The position numbers and the translations under genes are program-made. Positions 12,151-23,265 of a DNA stretch of 64,000 bases are shown in pieces. Source of the DNA: Apostichopus parvimensis. Its lineage: Eukaryota; Echinodermata; Holothuroidea; Aspidochirotida; Stichopodidae. Numbering within the stretch: position 1 is the stretch's first letter; each line of letters starts with the position of its first letter. The stretch covers positions 33,009 through 97,008 of the forward strand of contig KN887010.1 of NCBI GenBank assembly GCA_000934455.1, given 5' to 3'. The notes under the pieces are model-generated. The model did no database searches, was not told where the DNA came from, and saw nothing but the letters and a program-made list of their open reading frames with translations.

Positions 12151-12795
12151 GGGTCAACAGATATGATAACATTGGTGACATCAGATGACATGACCGTTAA
12201 GTTGGAAAATGTTCCGGCATCCCATTGACAACTTGTCCCAAAATATGAATCGTGTGAGACCTTGGCACTGGGAGTTATTGCATTAAATGTCTAAAAATTA
12301 ACCTTGAACTTGTATAACTTCACACACAAATGTCACCCGGGGGTCAACCAAATGACATTTTTGATCGGTGAAACCTGAATATAGCATAAAAACTGTACTA
12401 ATTCAAACATTTTTTTCTTCACCCATTTTCTCCCCCAAACATACTACTTTCTTAACATTAATTGACCTTTGGTGACCTCGGATCACATGACCGTTAAGTT
12501 TTAAAATATTCCACTATACTCTTCGCAACTTGTCCCCAAAATATCAACCGTGTCGCACAATGGCACTGGGAGTTATTGCAGTTTTAATATTTTGGGTTTT
12601 CGGACCATAACTGACCTTTGCTGACCCTTGTGGGCACCAAAAACAATAGGGCACACCTTCTCTATATGGCGGATCTATAGTCCTAGTTTGGCCTCAATCC
12701 AGCTTTCCCTTATTGAGATACCCAAGCAAGTGTCACAGACGCACACACACACACGCCAAGTTGAACGCATAGGTTCCTCTTGCTAAAGCAAGGAA
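12150..12795 (+). repeat. Interspersed repeat, inverted partner at 35.7-36.06 kb
   Basis: Contains tgacctttggtgacctcgga, cacatgaccgttaagtt, ggcactgggagttattgca, ggcaccaaaaacaatagggc and a cttattgagatacc plus (CA)n end. Each of these words is found reverse-complemented and in reversed order between 35700 and 36060. An inner half-duplication is also visible: the segment around 12170-12290 resembles 12465-12580. No open frame. The class is not known to me. Confidence 0.7.
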
Positions 12796-13775
12796 CCAAA
12801 GGTGTATATTGGTAGCATGTATCATCATTTACTCATTAATTATTTGTGAGTGGGGTGTTGCCAGATAGAAATAGGGTCTATCTTGCCAATCTTTGCCAAT
12901 CCTTCTGCCAAAACAAATATCACTATTCCCCTTATATAATATATTTTCCAGCAAAATGTACAGAAAGTTTGTAATTTTAGAGCATCATGGCTGTATTGTT
13001 ATCTGATCACACACCTTTTCGAAATGTTGGAATCTGTCCATGATATTTGCAAAGTGGTGCAAATATTGGTGCATTGTATAGATATCAGTAATGAAGGTCT
13101 CCAGACCGGTCTTGACACCTTCGGAGTTCTGGGAAACTTTGTCGGTCTCCGTAGCAATGCTTACCCCTTGTAAAATCCAAATTAGGGGAAGTTAGTAAAA
13201 ACAGTTACTACATATTTTTCATATTAAATTTGTTCAGTTATTATTGCTTACATTTTTCACTCTATGCATTCATTAAACAATAGGCAAGTGGCGTTTGACA
13301 ACATTGTCATCAATGATAGAGTATGAGTGACATTGGCTGTTACAAAACTGTAAACTGGGAGGACACTGAAATTGTCACCAGTCAACACTATGAAAGCCAT
13401 CTTAAGCAGTTTTGGACTTCATGGACTGGACTGTTGATACTCAATGGTTACAAATGTCTATACTGGTCACAGGAATTGTCGAAAAATTTATTTATATTTC
13501 GTAAATTGTATAACTGATGCTAAAGAAGTTGTTTTGTGAAGCATGAAGTAATAAAGTAAGGTGTAACCAAAGTCATTTTGATTTTTTTTCCATTTTCTAC
13601 ATACAATGTGTATGTGTACTACAGCAATGATAGATATATGTGCTAGAAATGATTTCATTCAGATCTGAACCATTGCTTCTTTTGGCATAGAAGTACCCTT
13701 TCAGAAAAATACTTTATGGTAAAGTACCTTGATCTACATGTATATAGTCAATTATAATTTTATCTCTTATTTCAG
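12796..13775. other. Non-coding stretch
   Basis: Nothing supported. A 64-residue frame at 13323-13517 lacks any recognisable feature. An ATG-led segment near 13024 followed by a poor donor could be an upstream exon of the DUF4806 gene, but I cannot support it. Confidence 0.4.
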
Positions 13776-14439
13776 CTTGCATACTGTCTACTGTAGGTGG
13801 GCGGAACCTAAGGGAAGTCATGAAGAGGATGCTGCAGGAACTCATGTCTAATGATGTCGCCATCAACTTGAATTGGACTGGACAGGGGAGGGGGTGGCTT
13901 TTAAAGAACTGGCACTGCGACCCATTCTAGAAAGTAAGTTAGTAATTTCCGATACCATCATTGTTGAAAACCAGATGCTGTCATTTGCATGGCTACATGG
14001 TAATATTTGAGATCAACAACCCGCCCCCCCCCTCTCCCCACACGTTAACTGACATAACCATTACACAATATAACTGCCCCAGAAACATGTTTAATTAGAA
14101 CCCACAATGATTGTTGTGTTTATACCTTATAACCATTTTGGTGGGGTCTCAGTAACACATACTGTGATCTGTATATATTTGCATAGGTGATATTACACAT
14201 GTTTTTGCATGAATGGTGCAGTGGGGCTTGTCATATTTGTATGTGTTAAACATGGTTAGCATATAAAGATATAGTACTACGTATTATTCTCATGTACAGA
14301 GGCTGTTCGGCGAAAAAATTCAACTTTGACCTGCACAGGATGTGAAATTAAGAGAGAGATCCACCACTACTTAAAAGGATCTCCAGATCGTGATGGAGGT
14401 CGACAGGCAAGGAGGAACCTAAATCATGCTGAGCAGTAG
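13776..14439 (+). CDS. DUF4806-domain protein, two C-terminal exons
   Basis: Exon 13776-13933 follows atttcag and ends at gtaagt. It reads GGRNLREVMKRMLQELMS, then INLNWTGQG, then VAFKELALRPILE. Exon 14300-14439 follows tacag and reads AVRRKNSTLTC, EIKREIHHYLKGSPDR and RRNLNHAEQ to a TAG. The phases match (1). This is the DUF4806 pattern: helix, NW.G motif, AF..L helix, then a basic helix pair. The domain has no established function and often ends proteins of unknown role. The reading frame shifts by one within a G-rich run at about 13884-13894, which is either a true indel or a homopolymer sequencing error. Upstream exons were not found. Confidence 0.65.
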
Positions 14440-14631
14440 GGAAATTGTGTGTGTAAAAATTGTAGGAACAAGTAGGGTTAACACAAGATAAATTGGATGC
14501 CGGGTGATGAAATGCCTATAGTCAATTATATCAATTTCTTGAACTTTATATGTACATCAATTGAGGCAATCTTATTTGGTTTTGTTTATGATGGCCAGGT
14601 AACCTACAGGTTAGCATGTTTGCAACAGTGC

Positions 14632-14735
14632 TGGAGTCGAGTCCTCTCCTTCCGAGTCCGAGTCACTGGTGTCCGAGTCCGAGTTACTGGTGTTCGAGTC
14701 CGAGTCACAGGTGTCGAGTCCGAGTCACCTATGTG
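14632..14735 (+). repeat. GAGTCCGAGTC tandem array, left of the LINE
   Basis: About eight copies of gagtccgagtcac(t/a)ggtgt-like units. The same word family occurs on the other side of the LINE at 16745-16880. Confidence 0.75.
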
Positions 14736-14825
14736 AAAAACCTAAATTACCAATGAATAAAAATGACATGCGAAATAGCATCGTTTTGACCCTATTTTAT
14801 TGAAGTGTGGTTGTAAGAAAAAAAT

Positions 14826-16740
14826 ACAATAATAATAATAATAATAACAAGTTTTTAATATAGCGCCAAATACCAAAAGGCCTGTAGGCGCTTGACAAAA
14901 CCTAAAACAAATATAAACAAAAAGACAGAGAAATGAAAGGAATAAAAAGTGTAGAAAACACATGAACGAAAATTAAACAGTATGTAAAATACGAACACAA
15001 AAATGTTAAAACACGAGAAGACTAAAACAGACCAAAACCTATAAAAAACAAAAGAAAGGATAAGCACATAAAATAGAGTTATACCAAAATAACAGTCTAG
15101 ATAAAACCACGAGTATATAAAAGTGACAAAATCACGTAGAGAAACTAAAAAGATGTGTTTTTAAAATTTTCTTAAATATGGCGAGAGATTTGGCAGTCTT
15201 TATGTGGTGTGGTAGGTCGTTCCAAAGCTTCGGTGCAGCGACCGAGAAAGCGCGATCTCAGTAGTTCTTGGTTGAGACGGTTTTCGGGACCACGAGGAGT
15301 GCCTGCGATGCTGAACGGAGCGAGCGTCCCGGGGTGTAAGCAGCGAGAAGATCTCTGATGTAAGCAGGAGAAAGACCGTTGAGTGACTTGTAAGTAAGCA
15401 ATAGAATGTTATACACAATGCGGTCCTTCACTGGAAGCCAATGGAGCTCGTTCTTTCGCAAGGCATTTATGTTAACATCCCTACCACTTACACCCAGGAC
15501 AACTCGAGCGGCACTATTCTGCACGCGTTGTAGCTTGGCAATGGCAGAATTTGGTAGGCCATAGAGAAGACTGTTATTGGCATTGAGATGAGATGTTACG
15601 AAGGCGTGTACAAGTCGTCGAGCAGTAGGCCGATCTATAAATTTCCTTATACGACCAATCTTTGATATTCCAAGACTTGCAGAGCGACACACTTTGTTCA
15701 CATGCGATTGAAGCGACATGTGTTGGTCCATCAACGCACCGAGATTCCGTGCTTCCGGAGCAACATCAACTTTCGTGTCACCAACTTGAATAGTGGAGAT
15801 AGGAGACGGATTCTTTATGAAACGCGAGGAAAAGTGAAGAACCTCCGTCTTGGTGTCGTTCAGCATTAACTTGTTGGCAGTGGTCTACGCTTTCACGCTG
15901 CGAATGCAGTCTTCAAGTCGCTGAAGTTGATCCCCTCGAGCCTCAGCAGGATTAAGCACAAGGTACAGTTGGGTATCGTCTGCATACATCATTGTCTGAA
16001 CGCCGCGAGCCTCTATCAGATCCTCGAGTGGTGATACATACACAGTGAACATGAAAGGTCCTGCAACGGAACCTTGGGGCACAGAGCAATCCATGAGATA
16101 TGTTTCTGATACACTGTTAGCAATGGCAACCATTTGCCGACGACCGCAGAAATAACTCTCACACCACGACAGAGCGTCGGCACGTAGTCCGTAGCGATCC
16201 TTCAACCGATCGAGTAGAGTATGGTTGTCAAAGGCGGCCGAAAGGTCAAGGAGAACGAGGATTACATCGGAATGCTGATGAACAGCCCGTAAGATATCGT
16301 TCTGAACACGGACGAGCGCGGTTTCAGTGCTGAAGTTTTTTTCGGTACGCGGATTGTTTGCTCCCATAGAGATTGTTTACCACCATATGATCCTGCAGCT
16401 GAGCTAAGGCTGCCCTCTGAACAACCTTGGAAACGAATTTCAAGTTGGAAATGGGTCTATAATTATTGAGGATGTTGGTATCAAGTCCAGGTTTCTTTAG
16501 CAAGGGAGTAACTCGCGAAGTTTTATATGATTCCGGGAAAACGCCAGACCTGAGTGAACGGTTGACAATTTCGGTGATGGGATGTTTTAGCTCAGGAAGA
16601 CACTCTTTGAGAAGCGACGTAGGAATTTAATCGAGGAGACATGATGATGATGGAGATTCCATTATGATACGACGAACATGCTCATTGCATTTAAGGAACA
16701 TAAGTATTTCCATCATTATTGAAGAAAGACTGGCCCGATG
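14826..16740 (-). mobile_element. L2/CR1-like LINE, 5'-truncated and decayed
   Basis: Read on the minus strand the element opens inside the reverse transcriptase: SPSSSCLLD, IPTSLLKECLPELKHP, NYRPISNLKF. It continues with HSTETAL-like FSTETALVRV, LLDLSAAFD, VPQGSVAGP, the active-site box MMYADDTQLY, and ends LHWLPVKDRIVYNILLLTYK, AYTPGRSLRS. The 3' end reads gcgctatattaaaaac followed by (TTA)n, a tail typical of L2-like elements. One frameshift near 16350 (after SAYR), a nonsense codon at 15885 (Trp expected) and another near 16628 interrupt it. The N-terminal endonuclease is absent, as expected from 5' truncation. It is dead. Confidence 0.85.
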
Positions 16741-16744
16741 CGGC

Positions 16745-16880
16745 CTCATAATTTTTCCTCCGTGACTCGAGCCGGTCTCGTGCGATTATCAAGCCGAGTC
16801 CGAGACGGAGTCCGAGTCATTGCTTCTCGAGTCCGAGTCGCGAGTCCGGCAAAGCGTGACTCAAGACCGGTCGAGTCCTC
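16745..16880. repeat. GAGTCCGAGTC tandem array, right of the LINE
   Basis: Words cgagtccgagacggagtcc and tcgagtccgagtcgcgagtc repeat with changes. It is likely the other half of an array into which the LINE inserted. Confidence 0.65.
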
Positions 16881-17039
16881 CAGCACATATTTCAATACTG
16901 TAAATATATTGAATAACTGGTAGATGCTCCATGATTATTACATGGACCTCATTGTTTTTGTTGTCCATGTGGGCGGAGCTTGTAATCATATATTCTTAAA
17001 ATGTCAAAAAAATTTTAAATTGATTTCTGACCACCTGAA

Positions 17040-17880
17040 GCGTCGCAGGCTTCATGGGTGTAATGTTATGCTGGATTAGCTGAACTCGTCAATCACAAAC
17101 AAACGACAACGATATGACGCATGAATATGGTGTAGCTTTATCTTTATTTTGACGTCTACTTGACCTTGACGACCACGTCTAACAAAGTCAACAATAACGT
17201 CTGTCGTAACGGTTCACTGAAATCAATAACAGTAAAACAATTAAAATATGTCTTAAATAACACACAAACAATCTAAACTCATAGATCAACAACTACTGTA
17301 AAATCTTCTTCCAAACACAAAGAGTAACTGTACTTTCACTAATCTTATCATCCAACACTGCACTGTGCAGCTAACTGCACGCACAATGAAACAAGTCCCT
17401 GGATGCATCGCATACATCTTATATGCCTAGGTCTCATGCCTTCATAGGCCCCTGGTACTTGTACACAAATAGTACAAAACGACTGCAACTGTGAACGTCC
17501 AACGAACACATTACTACAGTAATAGCACAACATGCACCGCTGATGTACACGCTTCTTCCAACAAAATCGTAAAACCCCCCTAGGCCCTAATTTTATAGTT
17601 TGACCCCACAGCTCATTAAAGTTAGCATTTATCTAATTTCCTACCAAAATGACGAGAAATATACAACAATACTTACAAGCTGTGTCCAACAATATAAATC
17701 CCACGGATTTGCTATGATTGAGAGTTAATTAACTCTACTTTCTTTTCTTCTTCACTCGATTTAGACCAATATATAAGTGACGTAATTGGTGGCGCTAGAG
17801 AACGATTAATCTTGCTGCAACACCACCTTCATACTTGGTAGGTTGGTATTGCCACATGAAAATGAAATTTCATTTCTATT
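17040..17880 (-). other. Non-coding block with promoter-like and polyA-like signals
   Basis: On the minus strand a tatatatt box near 17770 is followed about 600 bases later by an aataaa word near 17140, and the block could begin with TG and end with CA. These signs would fit a solo LTR, but no target-site duplication and no internal region are seen, so I leave it unassigned. No protein is supported. Confidence 0.2.
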
Positions 17881-18340
17881 CATGACTGCATGTATGTCTG
17901 ATCAGCTTCAGTTCAGTTGTCTGGCAATAAGTACGATACAGGTATATTACAATAACAAAATTCTGACTTAAATTATTTCCTAAATTCTCATCAGCATCGG
18001 AACCACTAAACCTTTTGGTTTTCTGGTTCTTGAAATGTATCATCAATAAAAACAGATTCTTCGAGCACAAAATATTTTTCCCAAAATATTACTCGTGTGA
18101 AAAGCATGATAAAAAAAAAAAGACTTTCACCATTGAGTGTAGTTTTCCTTCATTGGACTATTCTTGTAAGGAAATATGTGCTTGTAGTTTTGAAAAGACG
18201 TGGTGGTCGAGCATTTCTGAACATGATAACCCCATAACTTAAAGCCCCAAACTCAATGTTGTTGTGACAATTTAGTGCATGGTCGCATGAGCGAACCAGC
18301 AGTAGAAAATATGCAAGCTAGCTACCCCAAGGACACAATA
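17881..18340. other. Non-coding stretch
   Basis: AT-rich; nothing supported. Confidence 0.4.
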
Positions 18341-18344
18341 GTGG

Positions 18345-18565
18345 CTGGCCACCATCGGACTACCTCCGGAACCTCCGATGGACCATCAGCAGATGGCCAC
18401 CGGCGGACCGCTGGGGAGCCTTCAATGGACCATCAGCGGATGGCCGCCGGCGGACCGCCTACGGACCATCAGCTGAAGGCCGCCGGCGGACCGTCGGCGA
18501 GCCACCGGACGTCTCGCCGAAGGTCCGCCGGCGGCCCGCCGATGTGGCCGGCGGCGGACCGCTGA
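18345..18565 (+). repeat. GC-rich minisatellite (CCGGCGGACC type)
   Basis: Units built on gaccatcagc, gatggcc and gccggcggaccg recur about every 40-55 bases, in a window whose surroundings are AT-rich. The 96-residue open frame across it is a by-product of the repeat. Confidence 0.65.
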
Positions 18566-19012
18566 AGGACCGACCAAAATTTGCTGACTGGGACGTCATT
18601 TGAAAGAGAATAGAATTGTCGTTCAAAAGTCGTATCGTCTAAGATAGGGTCCTATGTTATATATATTTTGCTAACATTTTAAACATTTTAAATAAGAATT
18701 TGACTAGCTGTATATGACATTTTATTGCTTTTATTTCATTTGGAAATGATTTGTCTTTCTTAAAATAACACTGAGCTTGCCGCCCCTACTTTTAGTAAAA
18801 AGGTCGGTTTTTGATGATTAGGCCCCGCCTCTAAGTCTGGTTTGTACCAGATTGGCTATGACTCACGGCAGCTACATGTTAGATATACGAAACTGGGTAC
18901 CCTCGCGACCAGCCGGAAATTTCCCGCAGTTTTCTGTACTGTTGCTAGGTACGCGGCGTCTAGTGTATTGCAATTGCACGCTAATTACGTATACACATTG
19001 TTGTACTGCTAA

Positions 19013-21608
19013 ATGCTACGTTCGCAATTAACTGTACTCACCCAAAACAATTTCGAAGAAAATTCATCGCAAACTACATTTCAAGAGCTACCAGTTACAT
19101 TGTTCGGAAGGGTAAGTAATTTATTACCGGATGATATCTTTTGAGAGTGTGAAAGCAGCTCAGTGTTAAATGTCAGACTACCTAGCACTCGACTTTCAAA
19201 TGGTGTAGTGTTTGAATTGTGGAATATGGTAGGTTTGTGTAAATGTGCTAATCAGGTAAGATCTTTCATTAAAGTTGTAAGCAATCTTTTTGATTCAAGT
19301 CTTTTAAATTCCAAACAAAGCTCTGTTTATTCAAAAGTGTTGCAAATTGTAAAAACAAGACGTGCATTATCGAAGCTGAAAAGCAAAGCAAAGTTGTGTA
19401 ATGTTTGGCGTCAAGTGTCTGTAAGTCTTATCTTTAAGCCGGATAGCGAATCCGCTCCCACCGTCGAATCCACTCCCACCGTCGTAGAACAGCTCACAAG
19501 ACTGCAACAACAACACATGCAGCTTCAGAGGACTTTGAGGACCTGACAGAGAAAACCTCATCGCAGAGAAAAGTACTGGAAGAGGTTCTTGCTGAGCGTG
19601 TGCTACTACAGGAAAGAGTGAAGCAGCTGCAAAGGGATGTCACCATCGAACGTTGAATCGCAAAGGATAGCCAGACACGGAGGACTCAACTGGACAAAGG
19701 AAGCTCTAAGATCATCGCGAGACGGGAACAACGGAAGACAGAGAAAATAGTACGACTGAAGCAGCAGCTGAAAGGCAAGGACGTGGAGTTGAAACAACAG
19801 AGCAAGTTACACACCAGCACCATCGTGGAAAAGAGTTCCCAATTGCAGCGAGCCAAGAAACAGGTAGGGAATTACAAGAAAAAAGCGGGCGCTTCTACCA
19901 GCCAACAAAAGTTCGAGGTTGTGAGTGAACGACCCCACGACAAAGAAGAACAGATGACGCAGCTACAAGAGCGTTTAGACGACATCCTCGACAAAGAATG
20001 CGGCAAGGTAAGTACTATAGTGAAAGGTAAGTACAGGGATAGTATAAGGAGTGTTTACCAGCACTTGATGTGCCTGAAAGTTGGTAGCAATAATTGTCAA
20101 GACATTGTGCGCACAGTGCTGAAGGGCATTGTAGGCCTTGATGTAGAGAGATTGCCTAAGGCCACCTTTGCCAAGGATATGGTTTTTGAGGCTAGGGCCA
20201 TGGCCCAACTTCAGTTCTGCGATGCAGTTCTTGAAGATGACAATCTTACTATACACAGTGATGGCACAACTAAGTTTGGCCATCATTATGGGTCCTACGA
20301 TGTCAGTTTTGGTGAAGGTAAGGTATTCACTCTTGGAGTGCGAGAGACAGCTGATGGTACAGCTGTCACCACTTTAAGAGTATTGGAAGAGATTGTACAA
20401 GATCTTGTCGATCTTGTTGGGAAGGACAATGACAGGCTCGACTTGGGTTGTTTCTTGACGAAAATCAAGAATGTCATGAGTGATAGACACTCCGTCCAGA
20501 AAAAAATCAATGAACTTCTTGCTGACTTCTTGGTGACTGGGACAGTTTGTCATTGACACAGAGAGGGAAAGCCAAGGAACTCAATGAGTTTTTCTGTGGC
20601 ATGCACTTTATTGTTGGTCTTGCTGAACAAGCATCGTCAACAATGAAGACTTGGGAGCAGATGATTTTTAGTGAGAAGAAAGTAGGTGCCCTAGCTGTGA
20701 TAGGCTTTGCCGGGAAGGATGAAGGTGGGACTGAGCGACTTGTTCGCACCGTGTGCAAAGGTGTTCAGGACCGTGGTTGTGAGAAGAGTGGCAAAGCAGC
20801 ACAGTTTATTGCCTTTCTATCTGCAGAGTTTGGTGTCAATGACGTCCCTTTAGCCCCCTTGAAGGGAAATAGGTTTAATATTCTATTTCACAATGGAGCT
20901 GGCGTGTATCACTTATATAGACATCTGTTGGTTTTCTTGAACAGGCACAAGTCAGAGAATAACTTGATGCTGGCTGTTGTGGAACGCGACTTTGGTATGC
21001 TAGATCGCCTCATGGGGGAAACACCAAGTGCCTCGTGCATAGCGCTGGAAGCCATGATCATGTACAAGAGGAACAAAACATCAGAATGGTCTGCTTCCCT
21101 GGAGGAGTCGCAACGTGCATTGTTCTTGAAGCTAGCACAGAAGTCCAAGGCCCAACAAAAGAAAGCATACGCGGACAGACTAGCCACCATCAAAGCTGCA
21201 AGAGAACAGAAAGAGCTTGGGAAGAAGGCAGCAATCTTGAAGAAGGCAGACCAAGATCGTGCCCGAAAGCTTCTCCTGGGAAAGGATATCAAATCTGTTG
21301 CTGGTTTAGTGGAGTCCCACAGCGAGCTTGACCAGAGAATCAGCAAACTGAAATCGGTAAAGGATAAGTCTAAGTACTTCCAGACACAGCTGAAGTATCG
21401 AAGGTTTGTACTTGGTGCCCGGAACGAAGGTGGTGTTCTAAACGTGTCAGCTGGCGGAAAGCCCAAAACAGTTGAGCAGTTGAGGATCTCTCTGCTTGGG
21501 GTAATTGTCTGTGACAATGAAGAGTTAGAAGCAGCATCAACCAGTTTTCAGAACAGGGCTATTGGTTTGGCTCCGGTTGATGCTGTGGAAGCCTTCAAAA
21601 GCAGATAA
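19013..21608 (+). pseudogene. Coiled-coil plus RNase H-like transposase-type protein
   Basis: A possible first exon (19013-19111, MLRSQLTVLTQNN, donor gtaagt) precedes a long coding region. Its N-terminal half is a Glu/Lys/Gln-rich coiled coil (QLTRLQQQHMQ, KTSSQRKVLEEV, KQQLKGKDVELKQQ). The core reads NLTIHSDGTTKFGHHYG, LGVRETADGTAVTTLRVLEE, IKNVMSDRHSVQKKINELL, LNEFFCGMHFIVGLAE, GNRFNILFHNGAGVYHL and LAVVERDFGMLDRL. I know this pattern from uncharacterised proteins repeated many times in corals and other invertebrates; it looks like a DDE-type transposase core, but I cannot name the superfamily. Breaks: frame change near 19530, TGA at 19654, frame change near 20545 and TAA at 21606. The C-terminal helix is Lys-rich. 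It belongs with the Tudor-like and SGNH parts downstream. Confidence 0.65.
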
Positions 21609-22084
21609 CAACCCCCACCAGCAAAGAAAGCGCGATTGACTTCAGGCAGTAACATCAAATTGCCTGAGGAGCTGGTTGGCAAAAGGATTGAACACCACAC
21701 CGAGGAAGCGGGAAAAGAGGACTGGTACAAAGGTACAGTTGTGGGCGTGAAAGGTGACAAGTACTTCGTTCTATACGATGGATTCCCTGAAGTGTACTCA
21801 TACAAAGCGAAGGAGATTGAGGAGGACATTCAGGCTGGTGATTTAACAGTTCTTATTCTTTTCCCAGGTGACATTTTAAATAAGGAAATTTGCATTTGTG
21901 GTTGGTAGATGACGAAGAGGTATGGTATAAAGGTGTCATTGTTAGTTTTTCTAAGGATAAAGGCAATGATACCTTGTTCGAAATGAATTATGTGAGCAAG
22001 GACCCTGAGGATGAGGGTGAAGAAGAAGTATTTGAATGTGCATTGCTTCAAGACTACCTGAAGTATGAAGTTCGTTTCATATAA
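21609..22084 (+). pseudogene. Two Tudor-like modules following the transposase core
   Basis: Directly after the TAA at 21606, in the same frame, the text goes on: PPPAKKARL, LPEELVGKRIEHHTEE, EDWYKGTVVGVKGDKYFVLY. A second copy follows in another frame: LWLVDDEEVWYKGVIVSFSK and a LFEMNYV strand. Both show the W-Y-x-G-x-V core and the acidic turn of small Tudor-like beta barrels, which in known proteins bind methylated or chromatin targets; binding here is inference. The frame change lies near 21860, at a place with an intron-like ttttcccag, so a small intron or an indel is possible. Confidence 0.6.
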
Positions 22085-22111
22085 TCACCTCGTTTTTTAT
22101 CTGTATTTCAG

Positions 22112-22790
22112 GTTGTGAAGATGGCACCAACAACCATCCAGATATGGGGACACTCTTTTGTAAGGAGGCTAGGGGAGGCAGTTTGAGCCCAAAAATTGGG
22201 ATTGAAAGATAACTTTGGTTTACAAGGGGATACAAAACTCAATATCCATGGTGTAGGTGGTCTGAAACTGCCAAGGATGTGGGGGGCAGCTAACAAAGTG
22301 GTGGGAGAGCTGCATCCGGATGCCATCATTTTAGACATAGGATCCAATGATTTGTGGGATCCGGCCATCGTCCCAAAAGTTTTGGCCCAAATAATTTTTG
22401 AATTGTGTCGGTTTTTAATGCGTCACTACAATGTTAAAATGGTTTGTGTAATGCAAACTATTCATAGACAAATTATTCCAAATCGTGTCCCCAGACTACA
22501 ACAATAGGGTAGAAGAACTGAACTCCTCATTCGAGGCTATCTGTTGTAGTGACGACAGAATATTTTCATGGAGCCAAGGTGGCCGAAAAGGGATTGCTTC
22601 CAACAATGATGTTATAAGATTTGATGGCGTCCATTTCAATGACTTAGGCAATATTATAGGAACCTTCGAGGTGCAGCCATTTGTATTAACAGAAGTTTTG
22701 GCTAAATTCTTTCAAATTTCCTGTACCTCCGTCAGAAGCCATCCATATTGCCAGCACAGGCCTATAGTTTGTATGTCAGGCCTATAGTTT
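22112..22790 (+). pseudogene. SGNH/GDSL-type hydrolase exon
   Basis: Opens after ctgtatttcag. With a short intron from about 22064 it would continue the Tudor frame into MAPTTIQIWGHSFVRRLGE. Block I is IWGHSFVRRL (Ser nucleophile), a Gly block is IHGVGGLKLP, block III is LDIGSNDLW (Gly and Asn) and block V is DGVHFNDLG (Asp and His). All four catalytic or oxyanion residues of the SGNH fold are therefore visible. The family covers esterases and lipases; such domains also ride in some retrotransposons and in CR1-like LINEs. TGA at 22184 and a frame change near 22480 interrupt it. Its position right after the transposase-like protein suggests a shared unit. Confidence 0.65.
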
Positions 22791-22829
22791 GTATTCGGCA
22801 GGTATAACTCTAAGGTAGTCATTGTATTA

Positions 22830-23265
22830 GTGTTGAAGCAGCTTTTCAGAGCAAGGGACATGATGGTTTGTTTTGAATTCCTCACAGTGTATTTTGATTT
22901 CATTGTTTATATTAGGCCAAATTATAGTAATAGCCAGGTAAGCATTGCATTGGTGTTCAGGCAGCTTTTCCGAGCAAGGGCCAGGATAAGTTTGTTTGTT
23001 TGCCTTATAGTGCATTTAAAAAATATTAGGCCTTCATTTTAGTAATAGCCATTTAAGGATTAGACTGGTGTTCAGGCAGCTTTTCAGAGCAAGGGCCATG
23101 ATGGTTTGTCTGGAATGCCTTACAGTGTATTTGTATTTATTTTTTGTATTACGCCCTCATTATAGTAATAGCCAGGTAAGCATTGTTATTGTGTTCAGGC
23201 AGCTTTTCCGAGCAAGGGCCAGGATAAGTTTGTTTGAATGCCTTACAGTGTGTTTTCATTATGTT
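22830..23265 (+). repeat. Tandem repeat with dimer structure (123+115 bp)
   Basis: Four units begin gtgtt(c/g)a(g/a)gcagctttt at 22830, 22953, 23068 and 23191. Units 1 and 3 share catgatggtttgt while units 2 and 4 share caggataagtttgttt, so the higher-order period is 238 bases. The array starts just past the SGNH exon. Confidence 0.85.

Noticed and set aside
11248-12228. Long frames on both strands across 11507-12001
   Set aside because: Made of unknown bases.
17040-17880. Possible solo LTR
   Set aside because: TATA-like and polyA-like words are there, but no target duplication, no internal part and no second copy.
18275-18565. 96-codon GC-rich frame
   Set aside because: Follows the minisatellite period; no domain.
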